Source: Pleurotus djamor (lineage: Eukaryota; Basidiomycota; Agaricomycetes; Agaricales; Pleurotaceae). Taken from it: 10,130 nucleotides of DNA. The notes beneath the pieces were generated by a model. That model was not told the origin of the DNA and did no database searches. It worked only from the letters and a program-made list of their open reading frames with translations. The stretch's first letter is position 1. Every line of letters starts with the position of its first letter. Location of the stretch: NCBI GenBank assembly GCA_029747585.1, contig JAPEVF010001409.1, positions 1-10,130 on the forward strand, in the 5' to 3' direction. Positions 1 through 8,067 of the stretch are shown here, in pieces. Position numbers and translations under genes: made by a program.

Positions 1-556
1 CTGTTCCCATATCTCCTTGATCAATTCGCCTTGCTTTGATCTATTTTCACCATTCTACTAGCCCTCTGAATAGATAGTGAGAACCTCTTATTCCATGCCA
101 CCTTCAGCTAAGTACTTCTAGCCATACATTGATCCATCAGTCACTCTTGATTCCTCTTCCAGACGATCATCCTTCATTCTTAGTCACTTTAACTATCTAT
201 GTAAATATTTGTGAAGTAGGTTTCTACATCTCCCCAGCTGCCATTTCTGCAAATATCAATTGACCTTATGGTAGAGATGAGTATGCTGCACTGTGTTTGA
301 GCATCATCGATCATTTGAATGTGTATAGTAATTGGGTGTAATTCAGCATTATATATTAAATACCATGGAGCGTTGAGTCTAAAATTAGGCTGTGGGTATC
401 TAACCAGGTCTGTTAATATCCTGTCAACCCTCTGTATGAGACTATTCAGAAAAGTCACAGCAGGTACCCAATCTGTCAGCCCTGTAACCCTGTGAGCCTC
501 TGGCAGCTCTGTAATGGTCTGTGCAGAACTGCAAAGCTTATCTGTTTTTCCTGATG
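1..556. other. No recognised gene; unassigned open frame on minus strand
   Basis: I recognise nothing in this stretch. The only notable feature is a minus-strand frame that stays open from about 590 down to a TAA stop at 189-191 (about 133 codons), overlapping the end of the KDZ exon in another frame. It has no ATG near its beginning, no family resemblance that I recognise, and no convincing splice junction linking it in phase to the transposase. The sequence is more AT-rich than the genes to its right. It could be the remains of another transposable element into which the KDZ fragment was joined, or a chance open frame. Confidence 0.4.
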
Positions 557-2020
557 CATGAGAGCAGTGGTATCGAAGAACTGCGAGCTAGCCTTCTGAC
601 GAGTATCATCGGCGGCGGTGAAACTCTTCTCGCAACCCGCAAGGACAGAGTTGGAGATGGGCAGGCCAGGTTCAACCGAATCTTCCTCATCACTCCCATC
701 ATCATCAGCCACGCGTGGACGTTTACGTGACCTTGTACCACGCACAGCCTCAACATAGGCTTCCATACATTGAGCTTGAATATCTGAGAGGAACACTGAA
801 GAAGGGTGGTTAAGCGGCGGATCATGTTCACGATGACGACGTTTTTGAGTGAAACATGCATCTAGACAAACTAGGACATGTGGGCTATGGTACATAAGTA
901 CAGGACAGAACCAGACGAGGAAGAAATTACCTTGTAGGGGAGGGACGAGAGTTCCCACCACCAAAGCACACCGGACATCGAGCACGAAGATAGTCACTGG
1001 GGCGGTCAAGGGGTNGGGGGAGGACCAAAGGGGGAGCGCACATTGGAGCTGGTCTCATCATCAGCATCATCTATGAAGGATGAGGACAAGGATAACAGCG
1101 AGGACAAGGAGGACATACCATTCCCCTCATTTACGGTCTCGCTTGACAGATTTGAGGAAGGGTCCAAGGCCGAATCGCGCAAAATCGTCTCGATGTGCGC
1201 TTCACATGAAACCTCAAGGCAATTGAAAAATTGTAAAGCATTTCCGAATCGACGGCGAAGTGGATCCTGGACGGTAGGATCATCAGTAGGGCTCATGAAC
1301 AAGAACAGGGCACTTACCTCGCCTTGTAGTTGGTAGTCACGCTTTTGGAGGAATGACTCTAGCGCTCGGCACCAGGCTGTAGTATTGGGTGCTAGATTCA
1401 CGAAGAGCTCAGAGACAAATTGCAGGAGACTGATGTCGACTGCAAGTGTAGGACGGAAGGGTGCGCAAGGGAACAGCCCAATTGATACCAGTTTCTGCGC
1501 AAGGGGTGTGCAAAGGCAAGAGGAAATGACGATTTTTTCGATAACTATGAATACATCAATTACGGTGATAAAAAGTAAGGTCAAACGGCCACGTACCATT
1601 CATTCGGACAGCCAGGATACTAAAGCTGGACGTGCTTTCGCACTGGCAGATCAATACACTTGATAGGCTTGGAGGGCTGACCCGAAGGGACTGGGTGCCT
1701 CGAAGGAGCTCGAAATATGGGAGGATTAGTGATGGGATGACTTTATCAAGCCATGTCTGCCACTGCTGATCTTTGCGACGGCGATGTCGGCTAACGAGAG
1801 GAGGGAAACCGGGGGATCCGCCCCGTAGCTGATCCATAGTATGATCTGGATCATTTGAAGGCGTCACAGGAGGCGGTGGGGTAGGAGCAACCGAGCCATC
1901 GTTGAGGTGAACTTCAGGGAAGACTCGTGTGTGATTGGATAGATGGTGGTCGGATTTAGGAACCAGCCTGAGGGGGTCCCGTGTATGGGCTGAGTGACGA
2001 TTCGACTGGGTCTTGGCAGC
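557..2020 (-). pseudogene. KDZ-superfamily transposase, N-terminal part with CxC1-type module; 3' truncated
   Basis: KDZ (Kyakuja-Dileera-Zisupton) transposases move DNA elements in basidiomycete genomes with a DDE-type catalytic core. I read five minus-strand exons: 2020-1597, 1544-1318, 1266-1119, 1070-931 and 884-about 557. The introns are 52, 51, 48 and 46 bp, all GT-AG, with phases 1, 0, 1 and 2 that join correctly. In order, the protein shows WQTWLDKVIPSL, 'PYFELLRGTQSLR', 'ICQCES', 'SCLCTPLAQKLV', GLFPCAPFRPTLAVD, 'PNTTAWCRALESFL', 'RRRFGNALQFF', YLRARCPVCFGG, VCLDACFTQKR and GLPISNSVLAGC...SFTAADDTRQKAS..FF. This is the usual order of a fungal CxC1-type KDZ protein. The aspartate of VCLDACF is the likely first catalytic acid. 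Similarity stops at 'ALM' (about 557), so the second Asp and the Glu motifs are missing; roughly 425 residues remain of a family usually near 1,000. The N at 1015 breaks the frame unless it is an extra base. The 5' end is unresolved: an acceptor (TTACAG) precedes 2020, but the open frame upstream (ATG at 2149-2147 down to 2071) joins in the wrong phase. Promoter-like repeats lie about 250 bp upstream. Confidence 0.85.
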
Positions 2021-2213
2021 CTGTAAGCAGAAGTCAGAGAGTGAGTGAACGAGACCAAGGGATTACATACCTATTATCATCCAGAGGATCCCAGGGAAAT
2101 CGTCGAAGCAAAGGGGCAAGTCAGAAAGGTATGAGACATGGAAAACCATAAGAAGCGCGAGGACTCACTTTTGCAATTGAGAGACGTGACATTTCCCGCG
2201 GAAAATGGCTTCA

Positions 2214-2450
2214 AACTGACAGCGAAAGAAGTTTCCAAGACGCCTATCAACTGATAATACGTCTACGCACTGTGAACGGCTGTTCTCCAGCGATGAGGAA
2301 AGGGAGGAAGAGAAGGGAGGATAAGACGGGGCAATGGCTGAAAAACGGTGAGAAAGTTCCTAAATAGACGCGTATCAACTGATAACACGTCTACACGCTG
2401 TGAACAACTGTTCTCCAACGATGAGGAAGAGGGAGGAAGGAGGGAGGAAG
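2214..2450 (-). repeat. 128-bp imperfect tandem duplication carrying the GAACAG motif
   Basis: Two copies lie head to tail with TATCAACTGATA at 2245 and again at 2373, a 128-bp period. Each copy reads, on the plus strand, an A/G-rich start, TATCAACTGATAAYACGTCTAC, a GTGAAC-NN-CTGTTCTCC motif (2272-2288 and 2400-2416), GATGAGGA and a GGAGG-rich tail. The arms TATCA/TGATA are a perfect inverted pair around a 2-base centre in both copies. The motif reads as GGAGAACAG-NN-GTTCAC on the minus strand, in the direction of transcription of the KDZ gene, about 250 and 380 bp upstream of its first clear exon. This suggests a duplicated upstream control segment; it could instead be terminal sequence of a transposon. 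Confidence 0.65.
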
Positions 2451-3130
2451 GATGTTATGATGGGGATGAAGGAAGAATGACCTCGAAGTCCGCTTGAAAT
2501 CACGATCCACTCGGACATTCCCACGGTCAATAAGCAATTTCCACGGTCAATAAGCCCATCCAAACTTAGACTTGATGCCTCCGGAAAACTATGAGGCTCC
2601 TCCCGCTAAGCTCTGAAATTATTACCAAAGATACATATATATATGGCAGAATCTACCATCTAAAGGGTTAATGTGGGGAATCACTCCTTGGCTTGTTGAA
2701 AATACTGATGGATGCGCACCAAGGCCTACAAAATTTAGGACTCCCACGGTCAGATAGATATTCACACAGTTAGTTAGTCAATAGCCTGGGTTAGGGGATT
2801 GGGTACAGGGGCGCGCAAATTGGGGAGAATTATAAAGGTACATTCTGGCTCTTCGATTTCCTTGAACCAAGGCTCAAGTTGATTCAATAGACTTGAAATT
2901 TGTATACCACGATAGTATAACATTGAATCTCTCCGTAGAGTTGAAACGGCACTACCAGGCCAAACGAGATTAGATAAATGATTAGATGACTGATGCCGCG
3001 TTGCCATCTATGTTTGCGGCACATCCAAGTGCCAAACAACCGTGGGCATGCCCGCCATGTCGACTCATTATTTTCTTCAACACCCACCACGACGCTCCAG
3101 CACCCTCTTCCTTTCTTCAGAGTGCCTGCC

Positions 3131-3174
3131 GGAGAACAGCTGTTCACGGCCAGTGACGGAGAACAGTCGTTCAC
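3131..3174 (+). promoter_or_regulatory. Paired GGAGAACAG-NN-GTTCAC motif, first pair
   Basis: Two copies of the 17-bp motif begin 27 bp apart (3131-3147 and 3158-3174). The first contains the perfect 12-bp palindrome GAACAGCTGTTC (3133-3144). The second has TC in the centre. Both are followed by ACG, and a pyrimidine-rich tract precedes the pair. Conservation of the motif core among otherwise diverged copies suggests a protein-binding site, but no factor is identified. Confidence 0.5.
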
Positions 3175-3528
3175 GTCATCTGTTGGCTCTTTGTTGATCT
3201 ATTCCCTCCCTCTTCGAAGCTTGCTGCCAACTCTACCTTGCGCAAAGCATCTCTGATAGTGAGTCCACTCCCCATCTCTTCGTTTCCCTGTCTTTTCTGA
3301 TATATGTCTTTGATTCCCTCGTCTCTGCTCCTTCTCAATCGCACTTCCACATACTTAGATCTCTGTTGATCACCCGATCGCCCTTATCGCCCACTCAGAC
3401 AGTTGACTACAGCTCGGAAAGTGTCCCAGGTATGTTCGTACATCTCAATATGTCCAATCGCAATGTCTGATTGATGTGATTCATTGTTTGCCAGCTATCA
3501 TCCCTCCTACCCACAGCCAGGATCTGCC

Positions 3529-3573
3529 GGAGAACAGTTGTTCACGGCCACATAACGGAGAACAGTCGTTCAC
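3529..3573 (+). promoter_or_regulatory. Paired GGAGAACAG-NN-GTTCAC motif, second pair
   Basis: This is a second copy of the pair, 28 bp between starts (3529-3545 and 3557-3573), with centre bases TT and TC. It lies about 400 bp downstream of the first pair. The flanks also match: CTGCCGGAGAACAG at the left, and GTTGATC followed by a pyrimidine-rich stretch at the right of both pairs. It sits about 60 bp upstream of the proposed start codon of the orphan gene and just after a candidate leader intron (3430-3494), so it may lie in the transcribed leader. Confidence 0.5.
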
Positions 3574-3633
3574 GTTTTGCGTTGATCCCTTCCTCTCTTT
3601 CATCCAGTTACGCGCATTGCCTATCGGTACTCC

Positions 3634-5838
3634 ATGTCACCCAGTCCGTACACCTAGATCTGAATTATAAATTATGATCTCACATTGTACCGTTCAGACT
3701 CATTTGTCGACAACATCCTTGCCCATCCAGATCTGCTCTTAATCAATAAGGGAGACTCACGAACTCGTAGGTGCTCCTTTGCTCACGTTGACTCGTTTCT
3801 CACACCCTTATAGCTTGTCACGAATGGGAAGGACGTGTCGCCCAAATCTTTACCAACAAGTTCTATATAACATCTCCGAACAGTACCTATATCCCCATCC
3901 CACCAGTGGGCGATCTCCGACCTGTCATTCTTTGTAGCGATGGCAGCTTTGGGCTCGACGATCCATACATATGGCCCCAGCAGTACATTGCGGAGTATCC
4001 CCACCTCTGTTGTGTCCCTTCCCGAGCAGATAGCGATGTGGGCGACGTGCTCTACTGGACACCCTCACATGATGACTTCGTTCTCTCCGTGGGCGGTAAT
4101 AGCCTCATCAATCATCCAGGCCTTATTTCGCCCCAGCAACGAGATCGTCTAAGAGTTGTGGGGAAAGATGTACGCACCAGAACAGCGCAGTGTTGGAATG
4201 ATCCTGCTCTCCTCACGATCTACCCGCATGATCACATCGTCAGCCTGCACGATGCCACCAGCCATTGGATGCGTTGCCTTGATACGTTCCCTTCCGTATT
4301 CCATGATGCCTGCATCTTTGTCAAGGAGTACCAACGCCGATGCTTGGAGCTCATCGCTCTTCTCACTTACACTACCAACGTCGCTGCAAATATCTCCTCG
4401 TTTCCACTGACCANTCCCACCCCCCTTATCTGTGCACGGCACGTTTACTTCCGATATAAATGTTGCTCGCAAACTATCTTTCCGCGGAATACCAGTGTGG
4501 TTAATCCGTGAGATATCCTCCTTCAACAATATCCGCATTGACTCCCTCGTCGAGTTCACGACCCCTCCCAGCAATGTCACAATTACACCACTCCATCCAG
4601 ACTCCACTCCCATATTCTATGGGAAGTCTTCACATCCCGACAAACTCATCGTGATCTCAAAATTCGCCTCTGACTACTTCACTTCTCTCGCAAGTGGATC
4701 CGATCCTACAGCATACATCAAAGCATCGAGGCCAACACTAAATCGACCGGCAGTCAAACGATTTGCCAATACTAACGCCGAAGCTGGGCCATCGACAAAA
4801 GTAGCCAAGAAAGCCAAGGCACACCATCATGAATCAATGAAACCCGATGGAACCCCTCGCTTTGTCAATCCCGACCAGTTCAAACCGGTTTCCTCTCCTT
4901 ACATGCCTTCTACACCTGCTGTATGGTCTGCTGCCCTCGAGGCTGTGGATCGTACTGTTTCTCCCAGCACGGAGATGTCCGAGGACGATCGAGGATTTGC
5001 TTTACCGCCCCCAACTGTCTTTTTCTACTTAGAAGCTGAACCAGCAACACGAAAGAAGGGTCGAAAGGTGGTCCAGCCTCCCAGGGGTACAAACACGGAC
5101 AAGCTTGCCCGAGCCTATGTTGCTTGGCTCAAACTCAAGCCTGCACTTTTGTCAGTTCTTCGTCAGTCGCATGGGTTTCGTTCGGTGAAGATGAGCCGCA
5201 AAGACTGGAAGGAGGGACTTCAGTTCGAGAAAGAAGACAGGAAGACACTCTCCGAGTTGCCCTACACCCAAGCCCTGGATAAGCGTCTCCTACCCACGGG
5301 GCTCCTTCGCGACAGATTTGCCCAGGCTCAAATGAGCTACCCTGAGGAGCCCACGGTTTCTTTCTATGGAACCGAGATCTCCCCAAACACGCTCCCTTCC
5401 CTTTCAGTCATGCGCAAGGTGATCTGGGAGACCTGTGAACTCGGCTGGCGCATTGACTTACACGATCTGGATGCCTACAAGCACATTCGCGCCGGGAAGA
5501 AAACCTTGTCACAGCTTCGTCAAGAACGAGAAACACGCTTCTCGTTTGTCAACACCCTGTTCTCCACCTCAGACGATTGGACACAAGTTGTACCTGAGCA
5601 CACTCGTCAGGGTTTGACTGCCACCGAACCCGAGGATCGTCGTTCGGCGATTTTGACGCTAGCCCAAATCATGTCATCGTGGCAAGGTGTCAACCCCGAG
5701 ATTGTCAAGCTGCTCAACGATGGTGCGGAGGGAAGTACAACGCTGTTGGATTTAGAGGATAAGTGTGCTCGTTTCTTTACTCAGTCTTTCTTCATTCGTT
5801 TCGGCCGTGCACCTCTCATACCTCGATATTTGGACTAG
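3634..5838 (+). CDS. Unrecognised protein of about 700 residues, probably fungus-specific
   Basis: I do not recognise this family and propose no function. The best model has exons 3634-3643, 3698-3766 and 3814-5838, with introns of 54 bp (GTCCGT...TTCAG, weak donor) and 47 bp (GTAGGT...TATAG). It starts MSPNSFVDNILAHP and continues through NKGD and HEWEGRVAQIF. An alternative donor, GTACAC at 3648, keeps the frame but supplies no ATG. The third exon is open from 3814 to the TAG at 5838 only if the N at 4414 is an extra base; with it, the frame breaks after 'SFPLT'. The N-terminal half is a mixed globular sequence rich in Trp, Cys and His. Around residues 340-370 is a basic linker with KVAKKAKA that could act in nuclear import. 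The C-terminal 250 residues look helical and end in FFTQSFFIRFGRAPLIPRYLD. There is no signal peptide, membrane segment or catalytic motif. Upstream are the paired GAACAG motifs. The long intact frame suggests an expressed gene. The first two exons are less certain than the main one. Confidence 0.65.
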
Positions 5839-6059
5839 ACATGCATGTTTTTTGTTTCGATCATTTGGTTCGTTACACGTTCTCATTGCTACCAGTACGG
5901 TTAAGGACAATATCATTCAATGTTGTTCATCCCTATCTTTGACTGGCGCTAATTGACTTCCAGCCGTTTCCTTTGTCCCTCGCCGTTGCTCCCCACCATT
6001 CACCTTGAAGACACTCGCATCACCAATTTTCACTTAGATTCTCATATAAGCTTGTTACA
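5839..6059. other. Spacer between two plus-strand genes
   Basis: This 221-bp stretch must hold the 3' end of the orphan gene and the promoter of the next gene. It is T/C-rich near the right end, as expected upstream of a fungal start codon, and gives the context TTACA-ATG-CC at 6060. I see no clear terminator, TATA box at a usual distance, or repeat. Confidence 0.4.
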
Positions 6060-8067
6060 ATGCCTCCTAAAGCCTCGAAATCCAGTCGTAAATCTCGCTC
6101 TACTGCTCGCCCTGCTTCGAAACAGAAGGAACTCCGAGAGAACGCAAAACACGTTGAAAACCCGACAATGGACAACAGTACTGAGGATGGCCCCAAGGAG
6201 GAGACGACTGTGATACCAAAGGCATGTTTCTCGTCCTTCGCATTGTTTATTCATTTCTAATGACTTCACAGAGCCGCAAACGTACCTATGCGGAGGTTGT
6301 CAGTGACACCGAAGCCGTACGTTTGTCCTCGAAAAGTCTTACCTCCATTTAACTTTGTTTTCTTGTAGTCTCCGGTCGGTGTGCGGACACGTGCTCGAGC
6401 AAAAGTTAAGGCGGTGGACGAGGTAAGTATTTCCTTTGTTTTTTGTGGTATTTGCCTACTATTCCCTTCCAGGTTGTACCCCCTCCGGTTGCAGTACCAA
6501 AGCAACGAGAACGACGCGCTCCTCAGGTAGCACCTCTCGAACGTGATGAACCCTTACCCCAGGTGAGTGTTGACATTGGATTTCTCAACGCGGCTCTAAC
6601 TTCTCTCAGGTTAAAACCTCGGCGTCAAAGGCTAAGCGTACGCGAAAGGATAGTGCACCCGATGCAGCGGGAAGCAGTGATGTCCCTCCTCCGAAGGTAT
6701 GACTTTTAAAAGTTCCTATATATCCTCGTCGTTACTTAACACCACTAGGTTATCAAGGTTGGGCCACCTATTGGTGCCCAAAGGGAGCCACGGGCTCGTG
6801 GTGCTCGCAAGGATAAGCCTCTCTCCAAGGTAGGCTGCATCTCCCAATCTCGTTTGCTGTTACTCACCACGGCGCTGTAGAAACAGGCTCGGCAGGCATC
6901 CCCAGTACCCCCAGCTGTCCCGCTACAACATCCGGCGGTTACTCGCAGTTCATCCCCTCTCTCTCCTCCCCCCTCTACTTTGCTGGAGATCAGTCGATCA
7001 CAGCGGGCGAGCGTGTTATCAGATGATACGCGTGCGTTGACTCCTTCCCCACCTCCCTCTCGCACCTTGTTTGAACGTTTCGAGAAAGAGTCTGGACCGC
7101 TAATCCGAATGTCTCGGTCTCCTTCCCCACCTCAGTCTGGCACCCTGGTTGAACGTTCCAAGAACCAGTCCGGACCACTTCTTCGAACATCCCGCTCTCC
7201 TTCCCCATCAACGTCTACACTACCACCTCGGAAAGCCAAAGCCCTTGGGCTTGCTCGCATCAATGACCGAACCCATTCGAGACCACCTGCTTCGGACACA
7301 GATGGCTCCGACTTTGTCAGTGCTCCCTCTATTCATGGCGGTGATGGCAATGATGATGATGATGTTGACGATGACGATGTTGATGATGATGACGATGGTG
7401 ATGATGATGATGACGAGGCGGGTGATGATGGTGGTCAGTATTCTCGGGCCCCATTCCACATGATATCCTTCGCCGAGCAAAGCTTGCTGAGGTCAAATTC
7501 AACGCTGAGATTGATGCTCTTGGAAAGGAATGCAACAAATCGCCCCGCCGCATTCTACGCCGCATCAATTCTATCGCCCAACGCCGACGTCTTAATGACT
7601 ATAATGCATGTCTACATGCATACTCCAAGTCACTACGTATGTATACATGATTCAATCTCTGCTTCCCCACTCTAATACAACCTTCCAGCTAAGGGTGAGA
7701 TATATGATGCTGATAAGTTCAAGGTGGAATGGCAACGTATCTGTGACCTTCCCAAAGCAGAATATAAGGACCATGTTGCTTGGGCGCGTGGAGTATACGA
7801 CAAAAACCAGCGTGATGCTCTTAGCTGGGTGAAGGAGGGTGGAACATTTGATAATCAAGTTAAGCAGACATGTGAACAGCTCTACCGCATAGTATGTCAC
7901 CCATTATATTCAAGTCTCACCTCAGCTGATTTTATCTCAAGACGAAGGCGGTTCACGATGACATTGGAATTCATGTTCTCTGTCTCGCCATTTCCCGAGC
8001 TCGGAATAAGGCTGGCCGTCCGCTGAACCGCCTTGTCTCAGGTAGCCCGGCTCTAGATGTGTGTTAG
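6060..8067 (+). CDS. Basic/acidic low-complexity protein with C-terminal HMG-box-like module
   Basis: I read ten exons: 6060-6221, 6272-6316, 6369-6422, 6473-6562, 6610-6696, 6749-6829, 6881-about 7397, 7439-7636, 7689-7891 and 7942-8067. Introns are 47-52 bp except the uncertain one ending at 7438. The first six introns are all phase 0. Intron 1 (6222-6271) has a GC donor (AAG|GCATGT); no nearby GT donor keeps the frame. The start MPPKASKSSRKSR is strongly basic, followed by RKRTYAEVVSD, Arg/Lys/Pro linkers, a duplicated 26-residue Ser/Pro unit (7040-7195) and a run of Asp (about 7341-7438). The end resembles an HMG box: NDYNACLHAYSK, then WQRICDLPKAEYKDHVAWAR and VYD, matching the W..L...E...Y...A...Y spacing of helices 2-3. 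By family knowledge this would be a DNA-binding nuclear protein; that is inference. The stop TAG at 8065-8067 coincides with the edge of the repeat element, so the C terminus may be truncated. Length is about 500-520 residues depending on the Asp-run intron. Confidence 0.7.
7040..7195 (+). repeat. Two-copy 78-bp tandem repeat inside exon 7
   Basis: Two in-frame 26-residue units lie end to end (7040-7117 and 7118-7195). Both follow the pattern SPSPP-x-S-x-TL-x-ER-(4 or so)-SGPL-x-R-x-SR. A third, partial start (SPSPSTSTLP) follows. The DNA copies have diverged at many positions but share length and frame, which suggests an old duplication kept under protein-level selection. SR/SP-rich repeats of this kind are common in disordered nuclear proteins and are potential phosphorylation sites; I cannot assign a function. 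Confidence 0.75.
7341..7438 (+). repeat. GATGAT-rich microsatellite encoding an Asp run, with a frame switch at its end
   Basis: A degenerate GAT/GAC triplet tract reads as a long run of Asp in the frame of exon 7. The next coding block (ILRRAKLAEVKF...) is in a different frame, so something must remove bases before it. The only AG just before that block is GGTCAG, ending at 7438. A donor at 7398 gives a 41-bp intron that keeps most of the Asp run. A donor at 7341 gives a 98-bp intron that removes the whole tract. Both are in phase. Replication slippage in the repeat is a third explanation. Confidence 0.6.

Larger units (their letters stand above)
2021..3633. other. Divergent spacer between the KDZ fragment and the orphan gene
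   Basis: No protein-coding gene can be supported here. It contains a 128-bp tandem duplication (about 2214-2450), a short CCACGGTCAATAAGC direct repeat (2521, 2541), an AT dinucleotide run near 2635, and two motif pairs (3131-3174, 3529-3573). The stretch 2570-3060 has no feature that I recognise. From about 3060 rightward the plus strand becomes pyrimidine-rich, typical of a fungal core promoter or 5' leader. Two candidate leader introns are visible on the plus strand: 3259-3358 (GTGAGT...CTTAG) and 3430-3494 (GTATGT...TTTGCCAG). The second is the more convincing. Confidence 0.5.

Noticed and set aside
1043..1663. Plus-strand frames opposite the KDZ exons
   Set aside because: The minus-strand exons there carry clear KDZ motifs and correct splice phases; the plus frames are their shadows.
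2521..2560. CCACGGTCAATAAGC repeated twice, considered as a CRISPR-like or attachment-site repeat
   Set aside because: Only two copies about 20 bp apart with no spacers or integrase nearby; a local duplication is enough to explain it.
3131..3147. Resemblance of AGAACAGCTGTTC to a steroid-receptor response element
   Set aside because: That element needs a three-base spacer between half sites and belongs to animal receptors; the spacing here is two and fungi lack such receptors.
2375..3256. Short frames in the divergent spacer (for example 2774-3007 minus and 2993-3256 plus)
   Set aside because: They have no motifs and no splice support, and one translates the GGAGAACAG repeats, which are better explained as regulatory DNA.
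7329..7568. Minus-strand open frame with a long His run
   Set aside because: It is the complement of the GATGAT tract in the HMG-like gene; the His run comes from ATC/CAT triplets in a shadow frame and has no start or family support.
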